NCBI GenBank assembly: GCA_030747125.1
Contig: JASLLI010000008.1
Span: 1-36,235 of the forward strand
Direction of reading: 5' to 3'
Origin: Fidelibacterota bacterium
Lineage (GTDB): Bacteria > Fidelibacterota > Marinisomatia > SCGC-AAA003-L08 > D37C17
DNA: 36,235 bases
Part shown: positions 1 to 9,053 of the stretch, piece by piece
Numbering within the stretch: the stretch's first letter is position 1
Layout: every line of letters begins with the position of its first letter
Notes under the pieces: model-generated
What the model was told of the DNA's origin: nothing
The model's input: the letters and a program-made list of their open reading frames with translations, nothing else
Databases searched by the model: none
Made by a program: the position numbers and the translations under genes

Positions 1-632
1 CCTAATACTAGAACCCAGTTTTCGAACTTGGAGGTTGCCAAATTATCTAAAGATTTTCCACGATGATCTCCCCCAATGACTGCTGTTGAAGTGCCGGAAA
101 GATTTTTTAACTTTTCTTCCCCCTGAGTTGCATCCAAAATAGAAAAATAAAAATGAGCACCCATTGCAGAGCGAATTACCTTTGAATTGAAGGGGTCAAC
201 TGAATCGGGGGAAATATACACTGCCTGAACTCCAAACCAGGCAGCCGTTCGCAGAAGCGTACCCAAATTCCCCGGATCAGAAATACCATCCAGATACAAA
301 GCTTGCGAGGGGGTTTTGGTAAGACTTTCATATTGCGGTATGGCTGCCAAAGCGATAATACCCTGGTCATTTTTACTGTCGCTTACCTGCCGAATCAATG
401 GGTCAGTGGCTTTGGAAAAGGGAATGCTTTTGGTTTGCAGCAATGATTGTAGTTGTTTTCCTGGCTCCGACTTACCCGCCCTGGTACTCATCCAAACCTC
501 TTCAACTTTTCCTTCAGCTTGCAAGGCTTGTTCAATCAGACGAAATCCCTCTAACAGGACTTTTTTTTCTCTCCTTCGGTATTTTTTCTGATGGAGAGAC
601 TTTAAGTATTTTACTTTAGATAGGGACAGCAA
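1..632 (-). CDS. SpoU/TrmH-family RNA 2'-O-ribose methyltransferase (3' end beyond window)
   Basis: Probable SAM-dependent rRNA or tRNA 2'-O-methyltransferase of the SPOUT class. The 210 visible codons show an N-terminal substrate-binding domain (residues about 15-100; KKVLLEGFRLIEQA resembles the SpoU substrate-binding start). The SpoU catalytic domain follows, with motif 1 as YLDGISDPGNLGTLLRTA near residues 108-125. The window ends inside motif 2 at WVLVLG, where family members continue with NE and the SAM-binding knot. The start is TTG at 632: an in-frame TAA lies at 647-645 and no ATG or GTG falls between. It begins 4 bases after the xth stop, so it is the distal gene of the thiI-xth run. 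The frame is open and continuous from 632 to 1. The exact target nucleotide cannot be read from sequence; rlmB-like and tsnR-like proteins are both possible. Confidence 0.9.
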   Translation of the reverse strand, partial: MLSLSKVKYLKSLHQKKYRRREKKVLLEGFRLIEQALQAEGKVEEVWMSTRAGKSEPGKQLQSLLQTKSIPFSKATDPLIRQVSDSKNDQGIIALAAIPQYESLTKTPSQALYLDGISDPGNLGTLLRTAAWFGVQAVYISPDSVDPFNSKVIRSAMGAHFYFSILDATQGEEKLKNLSGTSTAVIGGDHRGKSLDNLATSKFENWVLVL

Positions 633-636
633 GCTA

Positions 637-1416
637 TTAGTGGTTTAACTCCAAAACTACAGGAGCATGATCAGAACCCATGACTTCAGGAAGTATGTAT
701 GCCGAATTCATTTGAGGTTTTAATTGGGAAGAAATACAGAAATAGTCAATTCTCCAGCCTATATTCCGCTCCCGCGCATTGGCTCGGTAACTCCACCAAG
801 TATAATGACCGTTACCCTTATGGAATTCTCTGAAAGTATCAATGAATCCCCCATTCACAATATTGTCAAAACCACTTCGCTCTTCATTGGTAAATCCTGC
901 ATTCCCCGGTTTGGTTTTGGTGGTTTTATTTGATTGAGGGTTGGCAAGATCAAGTTCAGTATGAGCCACATTCAAATCTCCACAAAAGATAACCGGCTTG
1001 GTTTTTTCAAGAGATTTTATGAACTCCAGAAAATCAGGATCCCATTCATTTTGGCGATAGGGTAGTCGGGATAAATCCCGTTTAGCATTTGGCGTATAGA
1101 CGGTTACCAGAAAATAAGATTCAAATTCTAAAGTGATTACTCTTCCCTCTGTGTCATGCTTGGCAATATCCATCCCTGTTGCTGTATCAAGGGGTTTGAG
1201 TTTCGAGAATACAGCAGTGCCTGAGTACCCCTTTTTTTCTGCGCTGTCCCAATACTGGTAGGAATATTCCGGCAAGTTTAATTCCACTTGCTCAGGCCTT
1301 GCCTTTGTTTCCTGAAGACAGAGGATATCAGGATTATGCACCTTAACAAAATCCAAAAATCCCTTTTTCATACAGGCTCTGATGCCATTCACATTCCAGG
1401 AAATAAATTTAATCAT
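637..1416 (-). CDS. xth: Exodeoxyribonuclease III / AP endonuclease
   Basis: ExoA/Xth-type DNA repair nuclease that cleaves the backbone 5' of abasic sites and trims 3' blocked ends; cytoplasmic. The 259 aa match the usual 250-270. The endonuclease/exonuclease/phosphatase fold motifs are all present: ISWNVNG with metal-side Asn8, LQETKA with Glu36, GDLNVAH with Asp147 and Asn149, the WWSYR and IDYF motifs of the DNA-binding face, and a terminal SDHAPV with Asp249 and His250. Its start overlaps the thiI stop by 8 bases, which indicates translational coupling in the hisS-thiI-xth run. The family is unambiguous and no key residue is missing. Confidence 0.95.
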   Translation of the reverse strand: MIKFISWNVNGIRACMKKGFLDFVKVHNPDILCLQETKARPEQVELNLPEYSYQYWDSAEKKGYSGTAVFSKLKPLDTATGMDIAKHDTEGRVITLEFESYFLVTVYTPNAKRDLSRLPYRQNEWDPDFLEFIKSLEKTKPVIFCGDLNVAHTELDLANPQSNKTTKTKPGNAGFTNEERSGFDNIVNGGFIDTFREFHKGNGHYTWWSYRANARERNIGWRIDYFCISSQLKPQMNSAYILPEVMGSDHAPVVLELNH

Positions 1417-2626
1417 GTACCGCTTCCGTCATATTTGTTTTTTTCAGTTTATAATCACCACAATCAATACTTTCAAACTCTGTATTTTCCAGAGCATTTT
1501 GAAAGAGATTACCAAATTCAATGCCTGCTTCTGTTTTTCTCACTCTGTCCAAATCAGCTTTGGTTTCAGGGTGCATGGGAATAAAAAATGAACAGCAGTC
1601 ATCATAAGGCTCAATAGAAATTTCATAACTTCCGATTTTTTCCGCCTTTTCCACTATTTCATCTTTATTCATCCCTGACAAGGGTCTCAGAATGGGTCTG
1701 TCACCTGCATCTGAAGTAGCCCTGATATTTGACAATGTCTGGGATGCCACCTGGCCAACAGACTCCCCTGAAACCAGAGCCGGTATATCCTCTTTATCCG
1801 CCAGCATACAGGCTAATTTTACCATTGCCCTGCGGAACAAGATCACCCATAATTTATTGGGAGCATCTGCCATGATTTTTTGTTGAATCTCAAGCAATGG
1901 CACTAGATGCAGCTTGCAGCGAATCTGATAAGTTGCCATTACTTTAAGGATTCCTTTTACATTTCTTATGGACTGCCTGTTGGTAGCCGGTGCACTGTGA
2001 AAATGTACATAGGTTAAATCCACACCCCGCTTCAGCATCTCAAAAGATGCCACCGGAGAATCAATTCCCGAAGAAATCATGGAGATTGCCTTTTCACTGC
2101 AGCCAACCGGTAAGCCGCCATAACCATAAATTCTATCGCATCCCACATAAGCCATTCCTTTGATAAGCTGTATCATCACATCAATGTCAGCATGTTTCAG
2201 ATTGACTTTTTTATTATAAGTGGATATTACGGCAGTTCCAATTGCTTCATTAATCTCTTGTGAAGTGAGTGGAAATTCTTTGTATTGCCGGCGGGCTGAA
2301 ATGCGAAAACTGTCAAATGCTCTTCCTTCGAGCTGTTTCAGAACTTCATCTTTTATACAGTCCATTTCAGCCGAAACTTGTGACATGAGGGTAGCATGCT
2401 TGATGCCCATAACCCGTTTCAATCTGCTGCCGTATGCTTTCCATTGCATTTTTTCCACACCAAAACAAAAGATGCGGGAAGCATTATGTTGGACACTGGA
2501 ATACGGCAGTCCCCCCAGCTGTGTTCTGATATTTTTTAATAGGCGTTTTTCAAACCAACGGCGGTTTTTCCCTTTTAAAGAAATTTCATGGTAATGAATC
2601 AGGATGCAATAAGGGGTGACTGCCAC
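1409..2626 (-). CDS. thiI: tRNA 4-thiouridine synthetase ThiI (no rhodanese domain)
   Basis: Adenylates uridine 8 of tRNA and inserts sulfur to give s4U, a near-UV sensor base; in some bacteria it also serves thiazole synthesis. The 405 aa comprise an N-terminal ferredoxin-like domain, a THUMP domain (about residues 60-165) and a PP-loop pyrophosphatase domain with SSGIDS at 185-190 (the usual first motif is SGG(F/I)DS). The protein ends after the PP-loop domain, so the C-terminal rhodanese domain of the 482-aa E. coli enzyme is absent, as in the short Bacillus-type ThiI. A Cys pair at 344-345 (DDCCSFF) coincides with the Cys344 position important in E. coli. Sulfur must come from a separate persulfide donor; SufS is encoded in this window. 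Its ATG directly abuts the hisS stop. Confidence 0.95.
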   Translation of the reverse strand: MAVTPYCILIHYHEISLKGKNRRWFEKRLLKNIRTQLGGLPYSSVQHNASRIFCFGVEKMQWKAYGSRLKRVMGIKHATLMSQVSAEMDCIKDEVLKQLEGRAFDSFRISARRQYKEFPLTSQEINEAIGTAVISTYNKKVNLKHADIDVMIQLIKGMAYVGCDRIYGYGGLPVGCSEKAISMISSGIDSPVASFEMLKRGVDLTYVHFHSAPATNRQSIRNVKGILKVMATYQIRCKLHLVPLLEIQQKIMADAPNKLWVILFRRAMVKLACMLADKEDIPALVSGESVGQVASQTLSNIRATSDAGDRPILRPLSGMNKDEIVEKAEKIGSYEISIEPYDDCCSFFIPMHPETKADLDRVRKTEAGIEFGNLFQNALENTEFESIDCGDYKLKKTNMTEAVHD

Positions 2627-3883
2627 TTATTTATCTGAGAACCAGGAAGAGAGCTCAGAAAAGGGGACTTCTTCCTGCTCACCGGATTCCATATCTTTGA
2701 CCACCACACATTGGGAGTTTAATTCATTCTCTCCTATGATGGTACAATATCTGGCATTACAACGCCCTGCCTCACGCATCTGTGCTTTCATGCTGCGTCT
2801 TAAGGTTTCCATAACGATGGATTCGCCTGTGGAGCTGCGTAATTCCTGCACCAATGCCGTTGCTTTCTGTATGGCCCCTTCACCTAAAACCACCATATAT
2901 ACCAAAGGAAATGCTTCAGCTGTATCGTTTTCATCCATAGCAAGCAGTAAGCGTTCTACACCGGCAGCGAAACCAACCGCAGGAACCGGTTTTCCTCCCA
3001 ACTGTTCAATGAGCTCATCATATCTACCGCCACCGCAAAGTGCATCCTGACTCCCTAAAGACTGAGAAGTGATTTCAAATGTTGTATGGCTATAATAATC
3101 CAATCCCCTCACCAGTTTTTTATCATGCTCAAAAGGAATATCATTAGATGTGAGTATATCAATAACTGTATCAAAATGTTTTTTGTCATCATCGGAAATA
3201 GAGTGAAATATCAGGGGAGCATGTGAATCCAGAGTTTCCTGACAAGATGGATTTTTACAGTCGAAAATTCTCAAAGCATTGTTTTCTAAACGAGTCTGGC
3301 AGGTTTGACAAAGTTCCTGTTTTTTAGATTGCAGTGTGTCCCTCAAATGAGTGAGATAGGCAGGTCTAATTTCAGCAGAACCAATGCTGTTTAGTTTTAC
3401 TGTCATATCCTGAATATTGAAAGACTTATAAATTGTGTAAGCAAGAGTTATAATTTCAGCATCTTGTTCGGGGTGAGGGGATCCTATTGCTTCAGCCCCA
3501 AACTGATAGAACTGACGCTGTCTCCCTTTTTGAGGACGCTCCCTGCGAAAAAGGGCATCATAATACCCCAACCGTTGCAAGGGGTGTTGATTCCCCAACT
3601 GATGTTGAATATATGCGCGGGCTACCGGAGCAGTGAGCTCAGGTTTTAAGGTAAGTGCATTACCACCCTGATCTTCCCAAGAATACATTTCCTTCGTAAC
3701 GATATCTGTTTCTGAGCCAATACCCCGTAAAAATAAATCTGTACTTTCAAAGACGGGAGTGCGAATTTCGTGGTATCCAAACTGTTTCATGATACCAAGA
3801 CATCTGCTTTCTACTTCCCTCCATTTTTCCATCTGCTCCGGAAGAAGATCGTGGGTTCCTTTTATGGTTTTATAGCTTGGCAT
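2627..3883 (-). CDS. hisS: Histidyl-tRNA synthetase
   Basis: Class II synthetase charging tRNA-His. The 418 aa are typical in length. Motifs in order: KGTHDLLP at the N-terminus; motif 1 around RTPVFESTDLF; motif 2 around LKPELTAPVARAY with FRRERPQKGRQRQF; the histidine A signature LVRGLDYYSHT; histidine B as CGGGRYD; and motif 3 with GFAAGVERLL. The C-terminal anticodon-binding domain follows from about residue 320. The insertion domain holds CQTC and a CKNPSC pair, common in bacterial HisRS. The ATG shares one base with the upstream gene's TAA (TAATG), so translation is coupled to the EIIA-like gene. No oddities seen. Confidence 0.97.
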   Translation of the reverse strand: MPSYKTIKGTHDLLPEQMEKWREVESRCLGIMKQFGYHEIRTPVFESTDLFLRGIGSETDIVTKEMYSWEDQGGNALTLKPELTAPVARAYIQHQLGNQHPLQRLGYYDALFRRERPQKGRQRQFYQFGAEAIGSPHPEQDAEIITLAYTIYKSFNIQDMTVKLNSIGSAEIRPAYLTHLRDTLQSKKQELCQTCQTRLENNALRIFDCKNPSCQETLDSHAPLIFHSISDDDKKHFDTVIDILTSNDIPFEHDKKLVRGLDYYSHTTFEITSQSLGSQDALCGGGRYDELIEQLGGKPVPAVGFAAGVERLLLAMDENDTAEAFPLVYMVVLGEGAIQKATALVQELRSSTGESIVMETLRRSMKAQMREAGRCNARYCTIIGENELNSQCVVVKDMESGEQEEVPFSELSSWFSDK

Positions 3884-4365
3884 TAATCTAATTCAATGGG
3901 ATCAGATTCAGAATCTTCCCAGTCTGATATGATATTGAGAACCTCTCCCGAATTACCTGATTCTGTCAACATGGCTCTTACCTGCGGGTCTTCAACCATC
4001 GTTCTGAATCGGGTAATAAATTTACGGTGTTCCGAGGGAGCTTCTTCGGGGCTCAGGGTCAATAATATGACATGACACAGCTGACCATCCGGTGACTTAA
4101 AATCAATACCATTGCTGCTAATACCCAAAACACTGACACAATTTTCTATCTCAGTGGAGGTAGAATGAGGATAGGCAATCCCTCTGCCTGCTGCAGAAGT
4201 AAAGGAAGCCTCTTGTTCCCTGATACAGGAAAATAACTTATGTGTTGCTGAAAGAATCTGAAGCGACTTGAGGTGGTTGAGCAATTCCTGTATGGCATCA
4301 ACACAGGTTGCTGCTTCCATGGGTACAAGGATGGTATCCTCCGACAATTTATCCCGTAAATTCAT
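3883..4365 (-). CDS. PTS EIIA domain protein, nitrogen-type (PtsN-like)
   Basis: A 160-aa single-domain EIIA of the mannitol/fructose/Ntr type. In PtsN proteins this domain takes a phosphate on a conserved histidine and acts as a regulatory relay for nitrogen, potassium or envelope responses, not for sugar uptake. The phosphorylation site is visible as GIAYPHS with His67, matching the family pattern G-x-A-x-PH. No EIIB or EIIC partner, HPr or EI lies in the window, so a regulatory role is the likelier reading. It sits 51 bases downstream of lptD and overlaps hisS by one base, unlike the rpoN-hpf-ptsN neighbourhood of proteobacteria. The acidic C-terminal tail (residues about 148-160) is not typical of the domain core. 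The symbol ptsN is plausible, but orthology is not proven. Confidence 0.82.
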   Translation of the reverse strand: MNLRDKLSEDTILVPMEAATCVDAIQELLNHLKSLQILSATHKLFSCIREQEASFTSAAGRGIAYPHSTSTEIENCVSVLGISSNGIDFKSPDGQLCHVILLTLSPEEAPSEHRKFITRFRTMVEDPQVRAMLTESGNSGEVLNIISDWEDSESDPIELD

Positions 4366-4416
4366 GGGGGGGAAATTTCTTTCTTATAGATATTGCGGTC
4401 AAAGAATTATTCTACC

Positions 4417-7400
4417 TTAAAAGCCTCCGAATCCTCTACGGCCATCTTTTGAAGTAATTTTAATATCCTGTAAGTCTGGATTCTTTACATTGATTCTGAG
4501 AGAAAATCCTGAACTGTTGCCTCGGGGCCAGTAGTTAAAGCTGAACTCCCAGCAATGCAGAGGCCGGTAAATTCTGAAACTGTGATAGGTTAAACTTCGT
4601 TCTTTAATATTGAAATCAGCTATGTACGACAGAGCCCAGTTTTTTGACAGTTTTATGGAATTGACTGTCTTCAGTGAAAATTTATAATCCCATTCTTCGT
4701 CTGTGTGTTTCCAGTTTGCCTTATACTTGAATTGCAGTTTGGTTTCCCAATTTTTTCCGTCTTTATCTGATTTGGTTTTACGCTCAGAGGAATAAAACTC
4801 ATCTTCAATATCTGCTGTAGTATCAAGTTCAGCGGATTGTTTTGTAATGGTGCCCAGGGGGGTTCCGCTGAGGGTAAATTTCATATCTGTAGATACATCC
4901 ATACGGGTGAGCCGCGGCCATTCTCCACTGCCAATATCTACCAGTGAATTGATTGGCTCTTTGTTCTCGCCCAACTTATAAAAATTATGATACATCCGAA
5001 TTCTGAACAATTCGTTCCCGCTTAAATTTTTCACTCTGATATTAGAAGTTAACTCTGACAATTTAAGTGAATCTTTCAAAGTGTTATAAGAGAAGGAAGA
5101 ATTCCAGGTAAGAAAATTAATTTTACTATATTCCCCATCCCTTTTGCGTACTTTTGCCTGAAACACATTATCCACAGAAAAACTATAGGATTTCTTTTCA
5201 GTTTGAGAAGTGGCACCTACATAAGAGTTTTTAAAGTAATCAAATCTGTCCTCCTCAGATTCACTGTTTTGAAAATAGGAATCTCCACCAAAACGGGCAT
5301 CAGAAAAGTCAGGTTGATAATGATAGGTGAGTGAAGGAGTCAAGGAGTGCCGGATTGCCGTCAATCTGCCAACAGGAATGGGAAACAAACCATAAATTTT
5401 CGTTTTCGCAGACAGTGATGAATTCCAGGTGAGCCTGCGTTTAAATCCTTCCACCTCTATTTCTTCACCATTTTCATCCAATTGTTTATAGTGAAGAATC
5501 CAATCCTCCCGCAGAGAGAGATTTGGATTTACGGTTAGCCAATTGAAAAAGGTCTGTGGAGCATTCAATCGTGCTGAATGTTTAATGCCTCCATAGCTGA
5601 CTTTCATTGTATCAAAACCTGCCCAGGCAGCATCGTTTTCTTTAATAAGCCAATGGTCTCTGCGCCCCGTACTTGCTTTCAATGAATAGGATAGATTTAA
5701 ACTGTTGTACCAGCGGTCTCCCATGCCAAAAATTTTACGATTCCCCAGTCTGAAATTCAATAAGGGACCATTTTCATATTTGTATGATTTATATCGGTTT
5801 TCAATGAGATAGCCTACAGATTCCGGTGATTTATTTTCGATAGATAAATCTCTAAACTGGTTGTAACCCAGAGAAATGGAGGAAGTTTGCCAGTTTTTAC
5901 TGTAATTGAAAGATGAGGACAGATTTTGTTTTAACCGATTCTGCAGGTTCACTTCCGAGTCATTTTGATATGCATCCTTATTAGATATATATTCATATTC
6001 AATTGCCATTCGTTGAGTCGGGTCAAATTCCTGTTGATGGGTCCAATTCAGTCTCTGTTCTTCCTTCACAAGATCATTATCGAAAAGGTCCATGATTTCA
6101 GAAGTGGTTATCCGGCGCTTCCAGGTTCCGTTTATATAACCGTTAAATTTAAAATTATACCATCTGTCCCCATGTCTTTTTTTATATTTGAATCTGGAGT
6201 TTACATGAATTCCTTCTTTATCAAAAAAGTTGAAGAGGAGTTTTTCATCCATGTAGTCATTAGGTGCCCAGTAGTATCCGAAATTTCTAAACCCCGTACC
6301 AATACCGTCATAATAATCGAATGAAGGCATGATCCATCCGCTGTGCCGCCTGCCTCCCTTATTCGGAAAAACTGCAAGGGGAAATCCAAAAATGGGAATG
6401 TCATACACATGGAGCCATAAAGGTTTGGCTATGACTCTGTCTCCGGGCAGCATTTTCATTTTTCGGCTGCCAAGATAAAAATGCGGATTGTCCAGATCGC
6501 AGGAAGTGTATTTGGATCTGTCCACATGAAACACATTAGGGTCGTCTCTGAAGACTTCTGTCCCATGATAATAACTCTGATTGAAAGCGGTTCTTCCTTT
6601 GTCTATTCTACCATGTTTGGCTATGAGATCAAAAACCATGGAATTGCCGCTCATAGGTTCTTCTCCTATAGTCTGCACTGTTGGATAGTTGTCTTCAACA
6701 CGGGCAGCATCTAAAATATTTGTTTCCCAATCCACACGGATATTTCCTGCACTGAGTCTGGTATTTTCATATTCTACAAAGGCATTGTCAGCCAGATAGG
6801 TCAACTCTTTGTCAATATGGTAATCAATATAATTACCACCGTAGAAGATAGTGGTGTCAATGCGTGTGTTGTTGCCTTCAGGACGGAACTCTCCCAATGC
6901 GCCTCCCATTACCTGAATACGGTTCATTTCCCCCTCTTTAAACTGAACGGTAATGGTGTCACCATTTGCTTCATTTTCTCCAACTAAAAGGCTGTCTTCA
7001 ATCACATTATATTTGGTACTTGCCATAGTGGAAAGGTCAAACCTGCTGATTTCATCATTCTCAAAATAGACTACCATTTCTTTTCCGGACATTTCATCCC
7101 GCTGCTTTTGATAGGGTCCGTTTTCTCTTATCCTCACCTTTAAATCGTTATAGGCAAAGGCATGGTTCAATACCTCTATTTTTTCCAGTAAGGAGTCTGC
7201 ATAGGTAAGGATGATTTCATCTCCAAAAATACCCCGACTTGGATCTTCAACAGAGGCGTTTTCCTTTAAAAGCATGGTTTGAGAATCATCGTCATATTGA
7301 ATTCTGTTAGCAATAATAAGCTGGTCGTTTTCCTCCACGCGGGAATAGCCCTCAGCGATAAAAGAGGAGCCACGGAATCCCTCAGTCTGCCAGTAATGAA

Positions 7401-7749
7401 AAACGGGTGTAGTGAGTCTGCGGTTATTTTCCTTCTGGGTGAAGGTCACATTTCCCATGGCATAGCCTGAATCCAGCTTAGAATAATAGACCATGGAATC
7501 GCACCTCAGCGTGTCCGGCCCATTAATCATGAGGGTGTTTCCGTTCAGGTGCAATACATCTTTCTGAATATCCTGAATGGCATGATCAGTATTCAGAATT
7601 TTATCGGATTTTACAAATTGTACATTTTCTGTAAGCCGCCTTACAGACCTCCCCTCAATTTTGATTTGATCCATCCCCTCTGCAGAGTATGTCCATTTTT
7701 CCTGCGGAAGGATTATACAAAAACAAATTATTGGGATGAAAAACTTCAT
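4417..7749 (-). CDS. lptD: LPS-assembly outer-membrane protein LptD (OstA)
   Basis: Outer-membrane translocon that inserts lipopolysaccharide into the outer leaflet, working with LptE. The 1110 aa exceed E. coli LptD (784). A signal peptide spans residues 1-23. OstA/LptA-like beta-jellyroll repeats occupy about 30-400, and the barrel follows. The junction holds the LptD hallmark: Cys417 in TSCD, then LPGDRVIAKPLWLHV, IPIFGFPL and the GW-x-MPSF stretch to about residue 477. Other cysteines in the mature chain are Cys83 in the jellyroll and Cys1066 in an HCWEF strand near the C-terminus, possible partners for an N-to-C disulfide as in LptD. The chain ends FGGF, an aromatic terminus usual for barrels. 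The start ATG overlaps the rarA stop (ATGA). LPS is therefore expected in this organism. Confidence 0.93.
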   Translation of the reverse strand: MKFFIPIICFCIILPQEKWTYSAEGMDQIKIEGRSVRRLTENVQFVKSDKILNTDHAIQDIQKDVLHLNGNTLMINGPDTLRCDSMVYYSKLDSGYAMGNVTFTQKENNRRLTTPVFHYWQTEGFRGSSFIAEGYSRVEENDQLIIANRIQYDDDSQTMLLKENASVEDPSRGIFGDEIILTYADSLLEKIEVLNHAFAYNDLKVRIRENGPYQKQRDEMSGKEMVVYFENDEISRFDLSTMASTKYNVIEDSLLVGENEANGDTITVQFKEGEMNRIQVMGGALGEFRPEGNNTRIDTTIFYGGNYIDYHIDKELTYLADNAFVEYENTRLSAGNIRVDWETNILDAARVEDNYPTVQTIGEEPMSGNSMVFDLIAKHGRIDKGRTAFNQSYYHGTEVFRDDPNVFHVDRSKYTSCDLDNPHFYLGSRKMKMLPGDRVIAKPLWLHVYDIPIFGFPLAVFPNKGGRRHSGWIMPSFDYYDGIGTGFRNFGYYWAPNDYMDEKLLFNFFDKEGIHVNSRFKYKKRHGDRWYNFKFNGYINGTWKRRITTSEIMDLFDNDLVKEEQRLNWTHQQEFDPTQRMAIEYEYISNKDAYQNDSEVNLQNRLKQNLSSSFNYSKNWQTSSISLGYNQFRDLSIENKSPESVGYLIENRYKSYKYENGPLLNFRLGNRKIFGMGDRWYNSLNLSYSLKASTGRRDHWLIKENDAAWAGFDTMKVSYGGIKHSARLNAPQTFFNWLTVNPNLSLREDWILHYKQLDENGEEIEVEGFKRRLTWNSSLSAKTKIYGLFPIPVGRLTAIRHSLTPSLTYHYQPDFSDARFGGDSYFQNSESEEDRFDYFKNSYVGATSQTEKKSYSFSVDNVFQAKVRKRDGEYSKINFLTWNSSFSYNTLKDSLKLSELTSNIRVKNLSGNELFRIRMYHNFYKLGENKEPINSLVDIGSGEWPRLTRMDVSTDMKFTLSGTPLGTITKQSAELDTTADIEDEFYSSERKTKSDKDGKNWETKLQFKYKANWKHTDEEWDYKFSLKTVNSIKLSKNWALSYIADFNIKERSLTYHSFRIYRPLHCWEFSFNYWPRGNSSGFSLRINVKNPDLQDIKITSKDGRRGFGGF

Positions 7750-9053
7750 TTTGTATATCGTTCAGGCCAAAGCTTTTCCAGGCGTTCTTTTAAAAATTTC
7801 TCTCTGCCTTCATTTTCAGGAGAGTAAAACAACGGCGAATTTGAAAATGTTTCAGGAAAATAATGCTGCTCAACAAAATGATTCTCATAAGAATGGGGAT
7901 ATTTATAGGTTTTTCCATACCCTTCTGATTTCATTAATTCTGTTGCTGCATTTCGAAGATGGAGCGGCACATTTCCTGCACCTTCTTTGCGTACCTTCTC
8001 CACTGCTTTATCAATGGCTTGATAAGCTGCATTGCTTTTAGGCACTGCTGCCAGATAAGTAGTAATTTGAGATAGAATTATTCTTGCTTCAGGCATCCCA
8101 ATCCGGTGGACAGCATCAAAGGCAGCTGTAGCTAATTGGAGAGCATAAGGCTCTGCATTTCCTATATCTTCAGCTGCCAAAATGATTAATCTTCGGGCAA
8201 TGAACTCCGGTTTTTCACCTCCTTCTAACATAACTGCCAACCAATAAACAGCAGCATCCGGGTCTGACCCCCGCACCGATTTTATAAATGCAGAAATACA
8301 ATCATAATGGTAATCATCTGCTTTATCATAGAGAATGTTTTTCTGTTGGAGCGCTTCACGAATATCTTCTGTACTAATCTCCATATCACTTGTTTGATGG
8401 AGTGAAATTGCCAGCTCTAAAGTATTCAGCAATTTTCGTGCATCTCCTCCTGAAGAATCAACCAAAAACTGTGCAACTTCCTTATTGAGGATGATATTTC
8501 TTTGACTGAGCAAAACATCCCCCTTCAATGCTCTGTGCAGGATGGTTTCCAAATCTCCCGATTGAAGAGGATGTAATCGCAACACCCGACATCGGGAAAG
8601 CAGAGGAGATATGATTTCAAATGAAGGATTTTCTGTAGTAGCACCGATCAAAATGACACTGCCGTCTTCAACAGCATGGAGGAGTGCATCCTGCTGGGAT
8701 TTGCTAAACCGGTGAATTTCATCAATAAACAGAATTGACCGCTGGCCTGACTCAAAGGCTGCCTTTCCTTTTGACAGGACTTCCCGAACATTTTTCACTC
8801 CGCTGGATATGGCAGAAAGTTCGAAATATGCTGTGTTAAACTCGCCGGATAAAATGCGTGCCAAGGTGGTTTTTCCTGTTCCGGGAGGACCCCACAGAAT
8901 ACAGGAGAAGGGTTGGTTGGATTCAATCGCCTTGATAAGCAGACTGTGATCCTTTACAAGGGCGTGCTGACCCGTAAATTCAGCCATCACCTGCGGGCGG
9001 ACTCTTTCTGCTAATGGGGGTAAGTTATGTGAAAAGAGAGAGGGAGAACCCAT
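7746..9053 (-). CDS. rarA: Replication-associated recombination protein A (RarA/MgsA AAA+ ATPase)
   Basis: AAA+ ATPase related to clamp loaders that acts at stalled replication forks. The 435 aa are normal for the family. Walker A is GPPGTGKT at 55-62, Walker B FIDEIHRF at 109-116, sensor 1 GATTENPSF near 137-145, and an SRC arginine-finger motif lies at about 153. The tetramerisation domain follows, with the AAEDIGNAEP signature; near the C-terminus are Y-K-Y-P-H-x-Y-x-x-H-F-V-x-Q-x-Y-x-P residues that are highly conserved in RarA/WRNIP1. The ATG at 9053 has no evident Shine-Dalgarno sequence. It is the first gene of the minus-strand run and is coupled to lptD by a 4-base overlap, an uncommon pairing for lptD. 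Confidence 0.95.
   Translation of the reverse strand: MGSPSLFSHNLPPLAERVRPQVMAEFTGQHALVKDHSLLIKAIESNQPFSCILWGPPGTGKTTLARILSGEFNTAYFELSAISSGVKNVREVLSKGKAAFESGQRSILFIDEIHRFSKSQQDALLHAVEDGSVILIGATTENPSFEIISPLLSRCRVLRLHPLQSGDLETILHRALKGDVLLSQRNIILNKEVAQFLVDSSGGDARKLLNTLELAISLHQTSDMEISTEDIREALQQKNILYDKADDYHYDCISAFIKSVRGSDPDAAVYWLAVMLEGGEKPEFIARRLIILAAEDIGNAEPYALQLATAAFDAVHRIGMPEARIILSQITTYLAAVPKSNAAYQAIDKAVEKVRKEGAGNVPLHLRNAATELMKSEGYGKTYKYPHSYENHFVEQHYFPETFSNSPLFYSPENEGREKFLKERLEKLWPERYTK

Noticed and set aside
176-370. Minus-strand open frame of 64 codons overlapping the methyltransferase
   Set aside because: It is a shifted frame of the SpoU-family gene; the true frame is continuous from TTG 632 to the window edge with the SpoU motif 1, so no frameshift or pseudogene is needed.
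5965-6324. 119-codon plus-strand open frame inside lptD
   Set aside because: It is antisense to a strongly conserved lptD region, with no family similarity and no ribosome-binding site.
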